Assembly (NCBI GenBank): GCA_003248865.1
Contig: QFPK01000021.1
Coordinates: 1-60,264 of the forward strand
Length of the DNA stretch: 60,264 bases
Direction of reading: 5' to 3'
DNA from: Sphingomonas sp.
GTDB lineage: Bacteria > Pseudomonadota > Alphaproteobacteria > Sphingomonadales > Sphingomonadaceae
Shown here: one piece after another, positions 26,301 to 33,862 of the stretch
Position numbering within the stretch: the first letter of the stretch is position 1
How the letters are laid out: each line of letters starts with the position of its first letter
Made by a program: the position numbers and the translations under genes
The notes under the pieces: model-generated
The model's input: only the letters and a program-made list of their open reading frames with translations
Database searches by the model: none
What the model was told of the DNA's origin: nothing

Positions 26301-26633
26301 ACCCAGTTGCCGAAGGTTCAGGGTTGCCTGTCCGATTCCGCCTGCGCCGCGCTCTATCGAATCCGCTACGGTTCCAGATGAGATCAGGGCGGGAATCTGC
26401 CTCAAAGCCGTTGTGGCGTCGGTGGAGCCGGTCGACTGGATATCCGCGGCACCCACGGTGGTGACGGGAACCGGCGCGATGGCATTGGCATCGCGCGCCA
26501 GGCGCGAACCTGTCACGATGATAGTCTCAGTTTGTTCCAATGCAGATTCACTGGACTGCTGCGCTTGCGCAGGAACCAGCAAGGCTATCTGCGAGACTGA
26601 GATCAGAACGGATGCACGACGAGCAAGACTCAT
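23367..26633 (-). CDS. TonB-dependent outer-membrane receptor
   Basis: A 1088-residue outer-membrane active transporter. The signal peptide ends at about residue 25 (QIALLVPAQAQ). A TonB-box-like stretch (TETIIVTGSRL) is followed by the plug domain (RQIPALISSG, LNLRQLGSQRTLVLVDGRR, VEVMTGGASAVYGADAVTGVVNYIL) and a large beta barrel that ends with the typical FFLGARAKF. The plug style and length match the large oligosaccharide/peptide-type receptors abundant in sphingomonads, but no ligand can be assigned. ATG at 26633 follows a GGGGG ribosome binding site. GC content is visibly lower than in flanking genes. No TonB, regulator or degradative gene is adjacent, so it is an orphan. Confidence 0.9.
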   Translation of the reverse strand: MSLARRASVLISVSQIALLVPAQAQQSSESALEQTETIIVTGSRLARDANAIAPVPVTTVGAADIQSTGSTDATTALRQIPALISSGTVADSIERGAGGIGQATLNLRQLGSQRTLVLVDGRRHVSGVAGSQTVDVATIPTALIERVEVMTGGASAVYGADAVTGVVNYILKKDFEGIALDAQTGISSRGDGGSISVSGTWGKNFDGGRGNITASAGYTRDNEVLFSDRWFTADNGRGNDSTTYGHPDRRFQKGDIDAATMPNFANYYRIGGPGPRASRISFGPLIPTAAQAAGLFPGGLTAAEQALIDRAGSAPLFAIGRYPTFAISSNQGLVFRNDFDFFSADINGNGVSDCNESYIGWTGFGGGGCYVTTPDGGVRIFDDGIISTAQNQYGGDGAVERTSPSSLLPGSKRIFANLKGQYEVSPAFEVFFDAKYARSEATRRSSYNTFYDSLWIAPDNPWIPSVLQADADEAGGLRISRDFTDLGPGITTADRDTYRIVAGATGEIASNLRYDFSFNYGRTDNTVTFSNSVLYDRLFAALDAVRLPDGRIVCRSDVDPSSMHPGSEIFPVIEPGYFTFTPGDGQCRPANIMAGAGSLSQEAVDFITTPTTDRYRMEQTVATLAFSGDTSAFFTLPGGALAFAAGAEYRKERSRSTFSDLEKGLLPAGSPAGPEGTFIGDISGNQQLIFDASTRTYDAGGSFDVKEVFGELRVPILADRPFFYELSLEGAARYADYSTIGGAFTWNIAGTWAPVRDIRVRASYSRAIRAPNISELYNPQQGTTFRPSDPCNASTIEALLAGGAGNAQRRQANCAAALSALGVNPATYEDPLTARFSGTSGGNPDLEQERAKTWTVGAIIQPRFVPGLTLSADYYSIRIDDAIAAVTAQDIVDTCYDIETYPNQFCSLFDRRGDGGLSFLRQTQLNFGRIETSGIDMSASYQFNLGEHNFNLRGAVNWVEKLNRYFDPVDRSLVNPGLGEMSAPEWSGIGSAVWSYGDISLTWRTQYVGKQAIASVVQVERIDLEFGEAGWARPYWIHDASFSFKLAESYEFYGGVSNLTDKQPYISSSAYPVSGMGRYFFLGARAKF

Positions 26634-26700
26634 AGATGGCCCCCTAATGTCTATGGAGTGCTCGCTTGATTTATGTTGTTGGTTGTCCCCAATGGACCAT

Positions 26701-26721
26701 GTTGCCTTACCTAAAGGCAAC
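26701..26721. promoter_or_regulatory. Inverted repeat upstream of the TonB receptor gene
   Basis: GTTGCCTT and AAGGCAAC form a perfect eight-pair palindrome with a five-base spacer, 68 bases upstream of the receptor start and 46 bases past the anbu stop. It could be an operator or a hairpin ending the anbu operon; no T-run follows. Confidence 0.3.
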
Positions 26722-26748
26722 CCAGCGCTGCGACGCAGTATAACCTTC

Positions 26749-26762
26749 TCGAAACAATTCGA
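26749..26762. promoter_or_regulatory. Short palindrome TCGAA-ACAA-TTCGA after anbu
   Basis: A perfect 5-4-5 inverted repeat directly after the anbu stop codon, in AT-rich DNA in the gap before the TonB-receptor gene. It is a candidate protein-binding site. The evidence is sequence symmetry only. Confidence 0.25.
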
Positions 26763-26766
26763 AAGA

Positions 26767-27543
26767 TTATGGCTTTCTTGTCACACTTTGGGCGACATCG
26801 CCCGGAACGGGGTAGTTTGGATCTGGAATTCCATCCAGCGCATCTTTCAGCGCAGCCGCCCAGCTGGCACCAAGATCATGATAATAGGGATCATTTTCCT
26901 CGATGCGGGTCAGCGCGGCGGTGGAATGCCCCGGCCGCACCACCAGCATGTCGATCGGAAGCCCCACCCCCAGGTTGGACCGCATGGTGGAGTTCATGCT
27001 GACCAGCCCGATCTTGATCGCCTTGCGCAGGGGGGTGCGGTAATCCAGCATCCGGTCCAGCACCGGCTTGCCGTATTTCAGCTCGCCCACCTGGAAATAG
27101 GGCGTGTCCAGCCCGCATTCGATGAAATTGCCCTCGCCATAGATCAGGAACAATCGCGGCGCCCGCCCGTCGATGGAGCCGCCCACCAGCAGCGTCACGC
27201 CGATGTCGACGCCTTCCTGCTGCTGCACGACGGCCTCGATATCCTTCTTGGCGCCCACCATCGCCTCGCCCACGATCTGGGCGACGCGGAACATGGTGGG
27301 GGCGGTTTCCAGAAACTCGGGCTCGTCATTGCCCGGCATCTTCACGCCTTCGTGCAGCCGGTTCACCAGCGCCTGCGTGGTGCTCAGCGAACCCGCCGAG
27401 GCGATGGCGATGATGCGCTTGCCGTCTTCCCCGAACACGCGAAGCTTGCGGTAGGTGGAGATGTTGTCGATGCCGGCGTTGGTGCGGGTATCGGCCATCA
27501 TCACCAGCCCTTCCTTCACCAGCAGGCCGACACAATAAGTCAT
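26767..27543 (-). CDS. anbu: Anbu-type proteasome-like peptidase
   Basis: A 258-residue member of the Ntn-hydrolase family related to HslV and 20S proteasome beta subunits. The protein begins MTYCVGLLVKEGLVMMADTR; removal of Met would expose the Thr nucleophile. Asp18 (MADTRTNAG) is at the usual active-site position. Anbu assembles into a lock-washer-like oligomer and in many bacteria accompanies exactly the three genes found upstream here: transglutaminase-like, alpha-E and circularly permuted ATP-grasp. These are thought to form a peptide synthesis/turnover pathway, but the physiological substrate is not known. It lies 33 bases after the transglutaminase-like gene, at the 3' end of the four-gene unit. 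Confidence 0.9.
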   Translation of the reverse strand: MTYCVGLLVKEGLVMMADTRTNAGIDNISTYRKLRVFGEDGKRIIAIASAGSLSTTQALVNRLHEGVKMPGNDEPEFLETAPTMFRVAQIVGEAMVGAKKDIEAVVQQQEGVDIGVTLLVGGSIDGRAPRLFLIYGEGNFIECGLDTPYFQVGELKYGKPVLDRMLDYRTPLRKAIKIGLVSMNSTMRSNLGVGLPIDMLVVRPGHSTAALTRIEENDPYYHDLGASWAAALKDALDGIPDPNYPVPGDVAQSVTRKP

Positions 27544-27576
27544 TGCAAACCAGACCCCTTTGTCGCGCGGTGGCCC

Positions 27577-28434
27577 TTAAGCTTGCGTCTGACCGAAAGC
27601 CGACTGGCTTTCCGAAGACTGGCTCTGCCGCTGCGATCCCGCTTGCCGCCCATGCACGCCCACCGCAAGCGATTCGATTCCGCCGCCCCGGCGGGAGCCG
27701 CGAACGGGCGCCGCTTCATGGGCATCCAGCCCCACCGCCACCCGGACATGGCCCGGCGTGCCCGATACGCAATGGGTCGGATCGAAGCTCACCCAGCCGA
27801 GCCCGGCCACATGGCCCTCCGCCCAGGCGTGGGCGGCTTCCTGTTCGGGGTGGTCGGCGGCGGCATAATGGCCGGAGACATAGCGCGCCGGAATCCCCAG
27901 ATGCCGGGCGGCGGCGATGAACAGGTGCGACAGATCCTGGCACACCCCCCGCCCCAGCTGCAGCACGGCATCGGCGTCGGTCTGCGGCGCTGTCACTCCG
28001 GTTTCGAAGGCGATGCGTTCATGCACGCCCAGCATCAGCGCGTGCAGCGTCGCCAGCGGCTCCTCGCGGCGGAAGGTTTCGGCGAAATGCGCGATGGCCG
28101 GCGTGATCGCAGTGAGCTCGGTAGCGCGGCGATAGAGCAGCGGCGGCAGCGGCTCGTCGATTTCCTGCAGCACCCCGGCCTGATCGGAGGTGATGATGGT
28201 GCCCGTCACATGCAGCGTCAGGCTCTCCACCGGGCGGTCGGCATAGAAATAATGCACGATGTTGCCATAGGCGTCGGTGCCGGGAACAAGGCTGCCGTCC
28301 ACATCGACGTCGATGCGCCAGTTCACCACCTGCTGGCATTCGCTGTTGCGCGGAGTCAGCTTCAACAGCTGCACCACGCCAGCCGCCGGCTCGGAGTAGT
28401 TGTAGCGCGTGATATGGTCGATCACGATCTGCAT
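27577..28434 (-). CDS. Transglutaminase-like cysteine protease family protein (Anbu cluster)
   Basis: A 285-residue protein. The N-terminal beta domain (MQIVIDHITRYNYSEPA, QLLKLTPR) and papain-like core are those of bacterial transglutaminase-like proteins. The catalytic triad is visible: Cys in GRGVCQDLSHLF, His in AAHAWAEGHV, Asp in WVSFDPTHC. Such proteins are thought to act as peptidases or amidases on a peptide product. The last 30 residues are a Gln/Ser-rich tail. ATG at 28434 overlaps the stop of the alpha-E gene (TGATG), showing coupling. A longer in-frame reading upstream exists but only mirrors the alpha-E gene. Confidence 0.9.
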   Translation of the reverse strand: MQIVIDHITRYNYSEPAAGVVQLLKLTPRNSECQQVVNWRIDVDVDGSLVPGTDAYGNIVHYFYADRPVESLTLHVTGTIITSDQAGVLQEIDEPLPPLLYRRATELTAITPAIAHFAETFRREEPLATLHALMLGVHERIAFETGVTAPQTDADAVLQLGRGVCQDLSHLFIAAARHLGIPARYVSGHYAAADHPEQEAAHAWAEGHVAGLGWVSFDPTHCVSGTPGHVRVAVGLDAHEAAPVRGSRRGGGIESLAVGVHGRQAGSQRQSQSSESQSAFGQTQA

Positions 28435-29375
28435 CAGAACAGATACTGTTCTGCGATGGCGTCCCCCAGCCGGTTGTTCTCGCCGATGAACTGCTCCAGG
28501 AACTCGTGCAGGCCGGACTGGAACAACCGCTCGATATCGGTGCCCGACAGTGCGCGCAGCGACGCCGACGCGATGCGGTTCGCCGGCCCCCGCCGCCCGC
28601 GCGAGGCGGCCAGCTGGTCGAGCAGCCACACCGCATCTTCCAGACAGGCGATGAGGGATCGCGGCATGGCGCGGTTGAAGATCAGCAGGTCCGCCACCAG
28701 CCAGGGCTTCACGCTTTCGCGATAGACCCAACGATAGGCCGTGAGCGCGGAAACCGTGCGCAGCAACGTGGTCCACTGGAAATAATCCAGGCTGCCGCCC
28801 ACCGGCTCCTCGCGCGGCAGCAGCAGATGATATTTCACGTCCAGCAGCCGCGCGGTGTTGTCGGCGCGTTCCACCGTGGTGCCCAGCCGCAGGAACCAGT
28901 AGGTCGCCTCGCGCAGCTGGGTGCGGTGCGCGGCGCCGTCGCACATCAGCAGCGAATTCTTGATGCTGTCCACCAGCCGCACCAACGTGGAACTGTCCGG
29001 CACGCCGCTGCCGAAGCGCTGGATCTCGTGCCAGGCGTCGTTCACCGCCTCCCAGGTTTCCAGCGTCAAAGAGGTGCGCACCGCCCGCCCGTTGTTGCGC
29101 GCGGCTTCCAGGCAGCGGCGAATGGAACTGGCGTTTTCCGGATCGAGCGTCAGGAAATGGCCGACATTGGCCTCGTCGACCGGCAGGCCCTTGGCCGTGA
29201 AGGCGTCCTCGACGCCGGCCGACTTGACCGCGCTTTCCCACGCCGGGCCTGCGCCGCCGTGAGAGGCCGGCAGCGAGGCCAGCCGCACGGTCGCGTCGAT
29301 CAGGCGACAGAGGAAATCGGCGCGCTCCAGATAGCGGCCCATCCAGTAGAGGTTGGAGGCGGAACGGGAGAGCAT
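28434..29375 (-). CDS. Alpha-E domain protein (Anbu cluster)
   Basis: A 313-residue, almost entirely alpha-helical protein starting MLSRSASNLYWMGRYLERAD, the signature of the alpha-E (DUF403) family. Further family motifs are NGRAVRTSLTLETWEAVND and FLRLGTTVERADNTARLLD. Its conserved Glu/Arg residues and constant pairing with ATP-grasp and transglutaminase-like genes suggest a role in making or modifying a peptide, but no biochemical activity is established. Its start overlaps the ATP-grasp stop by one base and its stop overlaps the transglutaminase-like start, so the genes are tightly coupled. Confidence 0.9.
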   Translation of the reverse strand: MLSRSASNLYWMGRYLERADFLCRLIDATVRLASLPASHGGAGPAWESAVKSAGVEDAFTAKGLPVDEANVGHFLTLDPENASSIRRCLEAARNNGRAVRTSLTLETWEAVNDAWHEIQRFGSGVPDSSTLVRLVDSIKNSLLMCDGAAHRTQLREATYWFLRLGTTVERADNTARLLDVKYHLLLPREEPVGGSLDYFQWTTLLRTVSALTAYRWVYRESVKPWLVADLLIFNRAMPRSLIACLEDAVWLLDQLAASRGRRGPANRIASASLRALSGTDIERLFQSGLHEFLEQFIGENNRLGDAIAEQYLF

Positions 29376-30877
29376 CAGACGTCTCCCTCCGGAATATCCA
29401 CCACCCAGGTGTCCTTGGTGCCGCCGCCCTGGCTGGAATTCACGACCAGCGATCCTTCCTTCAGCGCCACGCGCGTCAGCCCGCCGGGCACGATCTGGCT
29501 GCCGTTCGCGCCCGTCAGCACGAAGGGCCGCAAGTCCACATGGCGCGGCGCCACGCCCGACGCCGTCAGCGTGGGGCAGGTGGAGAGCGCCAGGGTGGGC
29601 TGGGCGATATAATGTTGCGGATTGGCCTTCACGCGGGCGGCGAACTCCTCGCGCTGGGCGGCGGTGGCGTGGGGGCCTACCAGCATGCCATATCCGCCGG
29701 AGCCGTCGGTTTCCTTCACCACCAGCTCGGCGATGTTATCCAGCACATATTTCAGCGAGTCCGGCTCGCGGCAGCGCCAGGTCGGCACATTGTGCAGAAG
29801 CGGCTCCCGGCCGGTGAAGAACTTCACGATTTCCGGCATATAGCTGTAGATCGCCTTGTCGTCGGAAATGCCGGTGCCCAGCGCATTGGCCAGCGTGAGG
29901 TTGCCGGCATGCACCGACTTCACCAGCCCGGGCACGCCCAGCACGCTGTCGGGGCGGAACTGCAGCGGATCGATATAATCATCGTCCACCCGCCGATACA
30001 GCACGTCCACCCGCTTCGGCCCCTCGGTGGTGCGCATGTAGAGCACGTCCGAATGCACGAACAGGTCGGAGCCTTCCACCAGCTCCACCCCCAGCTTGTC
30101 GGCCAGGAAGCTGTGTTCATAATAAGCGCTGTTGTGGATGCCCGGCGTCAGCAGCGCGAGGCTGGGTTCGCCGCTGCAATTGACGGGCGCCACCGACGTG
30201 AGGGTTTCCAGCAGCGTTTCCGGATAGGTTTCCACCGGCCTGAGCCCGCCCGACATGGAGACGGAATGGATGAGCTCCGGCACCAGCCGCAGCATCACTT
30301 CCCGGTTTTCCAGCATGTAGGAGACGCCGGACGGCGTCCGGGCGTTATCCTCCAGCACGAAGAACTCGTCCGGCCCGGTGCGAACCAGATCGATACCGGC
30401 GATCTGCACCCACACATCCTTCGCCGGGCGGCGGCCCACCTGCGGCAGGCAATATTGCGGGTTCAAGAGCACCAGCTCTTCCGGCACGATCCCGGCCTTC
30501 AGGCATTCGCGCGGGCCATAGACATCGGCCAGAAACATGTTCAGCGCCTGCACGCGCTGCTTCAGCCCCTCTTCCAGACGGCCCCATTCCCCGCCCGAGA
30601 TCACCCGCGGCACGATGTCGAACGGGATCAGCCGTTCGGAGGCGTCCGGGTCGCCATAGACGGCGAAAGTGATCCCGATGCGGCGGAAGAACAGCTCGGC
30701 CTGGCGGCGGCGTGTCTCCAGAAGTTCGGGCGGGGAGGCTCTCAGCCAGCGGTCGACATCGGCATAGGCCTGCCGCACCTCCGGGCTCTGGCTGCCATCC
30801 CCGAACAAAGGCCCGGCGCCGTCCCCAGTGGGATAGGGGCCAAAACCATAGGTCTCATCAAAAGCGCGTGACGTCAC
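29375..30877 (-). CDS. Circularly permuted ATP-grasp protein (Anbu cluster)
   Basis: A 500-residue type 2 circularly permuted ATP-grasp ligase. Family segments seen include GITFAVYGDPDASERLIPFDIVPR, LFLADVYGPRECLKAG, the metal/ATP motif DEFFVLEDNARTPSGVSYMLENR, and a C-terminal KETDGSGGYGMLVGP (glycine-rich phosphate loop). ATP-grasp enzymes join a carboxylate to an amine, so this is the probable peptide-bond-forming member of the Anbu unit. The GTG at 30877 is preferred: it has AAGGGGA four to five bases upstream, while a longer in-frame ATG start adds a Cys-rich, unlikely N-terminus. It is first in the operon. Confidence 0.9.
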   Translation of the reverse strand: MTSRAFDETYGFGPYPTGDGAGPLFGDGSQSPEVRQAYADVDRWLRASPPELLETRRRQAELFFRRIGITFAVYGDPDASERLIPFDIVPRVISGGEWGRLEEGLKQRVQALNMFLADVYGPRECLKAGIVPEELVLLNPQYCLPQVGRRPAKDVWVQIAGIDLVRTGPDEFFVLEDNARTPSGVSYMLENREVMLRLVPELIHSVSMSGGLRPVETYPETLLETLTSVAPVNCSGEPSLALLTPGIHNSAYYEHSFLADKLGVELVEGSDLFVHSDVLYMRTTEGPKRVDVLYRRVDDDYIDPLQFRPDSVLGVPGLVKSVHAGNLTLANALGTGISDDKAIYSYMPEIVKFFTGREPLLHNVPTWRCREPDSLKYVLDNIAELVVKETDGSGGYGMLVGPHATAAQREEFAARVKANPQHYIAQPTLALSTCPTLTASGVAPRHVDLRPFVLTGANGSQIVPGGLTRVALKEGSLVVNSSQGGGTKDTWVVDIPEGDV

Positions 30878-30949
30878 ATATTCCCCTTGCAACGCGCACA
30901 TCTTGTGCGCCGCACAAGGGCCTTGCAACCCGAAAAATGCGCCTGCGCG

Positions 30950-31957
30950 TCAGTTGTCGGCGGCGCGTGACGGAACGTCGCGCCCCCGGGGCGCCTGCGG
31001 CCTTGGGGCTTCGCGGACCTGCGGGCGCGACTGTGGGGCAGCCTGCGGACGGGCTTGCGGTTGCGGCCGCGCCGGCGGTTGTTGCTGTGGCCGGGGGGCG
31101 ATTGCGGCGCCGCTGCCGCGCGGCGCGCGGCCTACCTGGTTCTCACGCGGCGCACGGCCTGCCTCGCTTCCGCGCGGCGGGCGCCCCGCCTGCATGTTGC
31201 CCGGGTTGCCGCCAGCGCCCTGTACGCCCGTGACGCTGCGCGGATGGCGATGGTTGAGCGGCTGGCCCTGCACCAGATCCGGGTCCGAGCGCGGATGCGC
31301 GCCGGGCGGCACCCGGACCGGCGGGCGCGGGTTGCCGCCATCCACATGCTCTCCCGGCTTCGGCGGCCTCGGCCTGTCGGGGCGCGAATAGCTGGGCCGC
31401 CCGGGGCGGGAATATTGATACATGCCCGGCCGGTAGAGCCAGGCGCCCGGCGCCGTCACCCACCAGTCATTGCCCCAGCCATAGCCCCAGCGGTTCCAGC
31501 CGGCGGGCGGCAGCGGAGACCAGCTGGAGTAGCCGCTGCCGCTCTGCCAATCAACCCAGCCCGGCCCGAACTGCGTATCCGGCACCCAAAACCAGCCCAG
31601 CCGGCTGTCGCGCCCCCAGCGACCGTAATGATAGGTGGCCCAGCCCCAGGGCTCGTCCGACACCCACATCCGGCCATAGCGCCGGTCCTGCCGCCAATGG
31701 CCCTGCCGATAGGGCTGCCAGCCCGCGCCGACCGAGGGAATGAACACCCGGCCATAGCGATCATGCTGCCCCCATGTCCCATAGCCGGACAATGGCGCAA
31801 AGAAGACGTTGACGGAGGCCGCATTCCGGCCCCACCAGTCGACCGGCGGCTGCCCCTGATAATAGGCGCCGTCGTCCAGCGGGGCTTCCGACCAGCCGGT
31901 GGTTGTGCAGGCGGCAAGTGAAAGCCCCAATCCGGTCGCGAGAAGCAGAGATTTCAT
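30950..31957 (-). CDS. Trp/Gly/Tyr-rich lipoprotein (DUF6600-like)
   Basis: A 335-residue putative lipoprotein. The signal sequence MKSLLLATGLGLSLAACTTT has a lipobox (LAAC). Residues 40-210 hold repeats of the type Y-x-W-x-P-Y-x-x-G-x-W with many Trp-Gly-Trp units (YGTWGQHDRYGRVFIP, WQPYRQGHWRQDRRYGRMW, EPWGWATYHYGRWG), as in envelope proteins of the DUF6600 type. The C-terminal 130 residues are a low-complexity Arg/Pro/Gln-rich tail. The function is unknown; envelope localisation is likely. Its start codon overlaps, on the opposite strand, the start of the DUF885 gene. Confidence 0.7.
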   Translation of the reverse strand: MKSLLLATGLGLSLAACTTTGWSEAPLDDGAYYQGQPPVDWWGRNAASVNVFFAPLSGYGTWGQHDRYGRVFIPSVGAGWQPYRQGHWRQDRRYGRMWVSDEPWGWATYHYGRWGRDSRLGWFWVPDTQFGPGWVDWQSGSGYSSWSPLPPAGWNRWGYGWGNDWWVTAPGAWLYRPGMYQYSRPGRPSYSRPDRPRPPKPGEHVDGGNPRPPVRVPPGAHPRSDPDLVQGQPLNHRHPRSVTGVQGAGGNPGNMQAGRPPRGSEAGRAPRENQVGRAPRGSGAAIAPRPQQQPPARPQPQARPQAAPQSRPQVREAPRPQAPRGRDVPSRAADN

Positions 31958-33809
31958 GGAGGCAATATTGCGCAATTCGGTTGAACAATCGCTGACTCAA
32001 GGGTCGGCATCCTTGCGCGCCCGTTTCGCGCTGGCAACCGCCCCGGCATTGCTGGCTTCGGCGCTGCTGACCGCTGCGCTGATGACTGCCCCGGCCGCTG
32101 CACAGGCGCCCGCCACCTCTTCCAGTTCTAGCGCCGACACCCGGCTGAAGGCGCTGTACGACGCAGAATATCAGTGGCGGCTGAAGGAGTTCGAACGCGG
32201 CCAAAGGCGCGGCACACAAGGGGGCAAGCTGCCGCGCGTCGATGCCAAGTCACAGGCAGCCCGACTCGCCTATTGGGACAATGTGTTGAAGCAGCTGGAC
32301 GCCATTCCGTTCGATCAGCTTTCGCACGCCGAGCAGATCAACGCCCAGGTGTTCCGCACCATGATCGAGAACCAGTCGAACGAGGTGCGGTGGAAGCTCT
32401 ATGAGATTCCCTTCAACACCGACACCTTCTTCTGGACGCTGGCGCCCTATGCTGGCACGCGCTTCTCCTCCGAAGAGCAGTATCAGAATTATATCGGCCG
32501 CATCCGCGACATCCCGCGCTATTTCGACGAGCAGACGGTGAACATGAAGTCGGGCCTTGCGCGCGGCTTTTCCAACCCGAAGGAGACGCTGATCGGCCGC
32601 GATGCGACCATCGTGCCCTACACCGCCGCTGGGGAGGCGAACGCGCTCTACGCGCCCTTCCTGACCATGCCTGACAGCATCCCGGCCGAGACGCAGGCGA
32701 AGCTGAAGGCCGATGCGCTGGCGGCCATCAACCAGTCTGCGGTGCCGGCCTACAACAAGCTGCTGAAGTTCATCCGCGAGGATTATATGGTGCGTGCGCG
32801 ACCCACCATCGGGGCATCCGACATGCCGAACGGTCGGGCCTTCTATGCCTCCCAGATCAAGGAATATACCACCACCGACCTGACGGCGAAGCAGATCCAC
32901 GAGATCGGGCTGAAGGAAGTGGCGCGCATCAAGGCCGACATGGAGGCCACCATGAAGGCCTCCGGCTTCAAGGGCACGCTGCCGGAATTCTTCACCTTCA
33001 TGCGCACCGATCCGCAATTCTACGCCAAGACGCCGAAGGAGCTGCTGGCGGCGGCCTCCTACTCGGTGATGAAGGCGAACGGGCGGCTGAACGAGACCAT
33101 CGGCAAGCTGCCGCGCTATCGCCACGGCATCGTGCCGGTGCCCGCCGACATCGCCCCCATCTACACCAGCGGGCGCGGCGGGCTGGATAACTGCCTGTTC
33201 AACACCTACCGGCTGGACCAGCGCCCGCTCTACACCCTGCCCGCCCTTGCCGTGCATGAATGCACGCCGGGCCACAGCTTCCAGGCGGCGCTGGCGCGCG
33301 AGGGCGAGGCCCGGCCGGACTTCCGCAAGGACCTCTATTTCTCCGGCTATGGCGAGGGCTGGGGCCTCTATACCGAATGGCTGGGCCAGCAGATGGGCAT
33401 CTATGAAACGCCCTATGAGGAGTTCGGCCGCCAGACCTACGAGATGTGGCGCGCGGTACGGCTGGTGATCGACACCGGCATGCATGAATATGGCTGGAGC
33501 CGCGACAAGGCGCTGACCTATTTCAAGGAGCATGTGGCGCTCTCCGACCTGGAGATCACCAACGAGGTGGACCGCTACATCAGCTGGCCGGGGCAGGCGC
33601 TGGCCTACAAGCTGGGCGAGATCACCATCCGCAACCTGAGGAAGGAAGCCGAGGCCGAGCTGGGGCCGAAGTTCGACCAGCGGCCGTTCCACGACGTGAT
33701 CCTGGGGCTGGGCGCGGTGCCGCTGCCGGTGCTGGAAAGCGAAGTGCGGGCCTGGATCGCAGCCGAAAAGGCGAAGCCCGCTGCAACGCCTGCGCCCCAG
33801 CAGGGCTGA
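31956..33809 (+). CDS. DUF885 family exported metallopeptidase-like protein
   Basis: A 617-residue protein with an N-terminal signal region (FALATAPALLASALLTAALM, then APAAAQA). The DUF885 family is related to thermolysin-like and M3-type gluzincins. The metal motif HECTPGHSFQ lies near residue 434, with a downstream Glu in GYGEGWGLYTEWLG. These support a zinc-dependent carboxypeptidase or oligopeptidase in the periplasm; substrate is unknown. The start is uncertain: ATG at 31956 overlaps the divergent lipoprotein start, whereas an in-frame TTG at 31968 has GGAGG upstream and gives a cleaner signal peptide. A strong terminator follows. Confidence 0.87.
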   Translation: MEAILRNSVEQSLTQGSASLRARFALATAPALLASALLTAALMTAPAAAQAPATSSSSSADTRLKALYDAEYQWRLKEFERGQRRGTQGGKLPRVDAKSQAARLAYWDNVLKQLDAIPFDQLSHAEQINAQVFRTMIENQSNEVRWKLYEIPFNTDTFFWTLAPYAGTRFSSEEQYQNYIGRIRDIPRYFDEQTVNMKSGLARGFSNPKETLIGRDATIVPYTAAGEANALYAPFLTMPDSIPAETQAKLKADALAAINQSAVPAYNKLLKFIREDYMVRARPTIGASDMPNGRAFYASQIKEYTTTDLTAKQIHEIGLKEVARIKADMEATMKASGFKGTLPEFFTFMRTDPQFYAKTPKELLAAASYSVMKANGRLNETIGKLPRYRHGIVPVPADIAPIYTSGRGGLDNCLFNTYRLDQRPLYTLPALAVHECTPGHSFQAALAREGEARPDFRKDLYFSGYGEGWGLYTEWLGQQMGIYETPYEEFGRQTYEMWRAVRLVIDTGMHEYGWSRDKALTYFKEHVALSDLEITNEVDRYISWPGQALAYKLGEITIRNLRKEAEAELGPKFDQRPFHDVILGLGAVPLPVLESEVRAWIAAEKAKPAATPAPQQG

Positions 33810-33815
33810 ATCAAA

Positions 33816-33850
33816 AAGGGCGGGGTTCGATGAACCCCGCCCTTCGTCTT
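33816..33850. terminator. Bidirectional Rho-independent terminator
   Basis: GGGCGGGGTTC pairs perfectly with GAACCCCGCCC around a short GAT loop. An A-run precedes and a T-rich tract follows, so it works on both strands for the convergent DUF885 and acyl-CoA dehydrogenase genes. Confidence 0.9.
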
Positions 33851-33862
33851 TTCAGGAACTGA

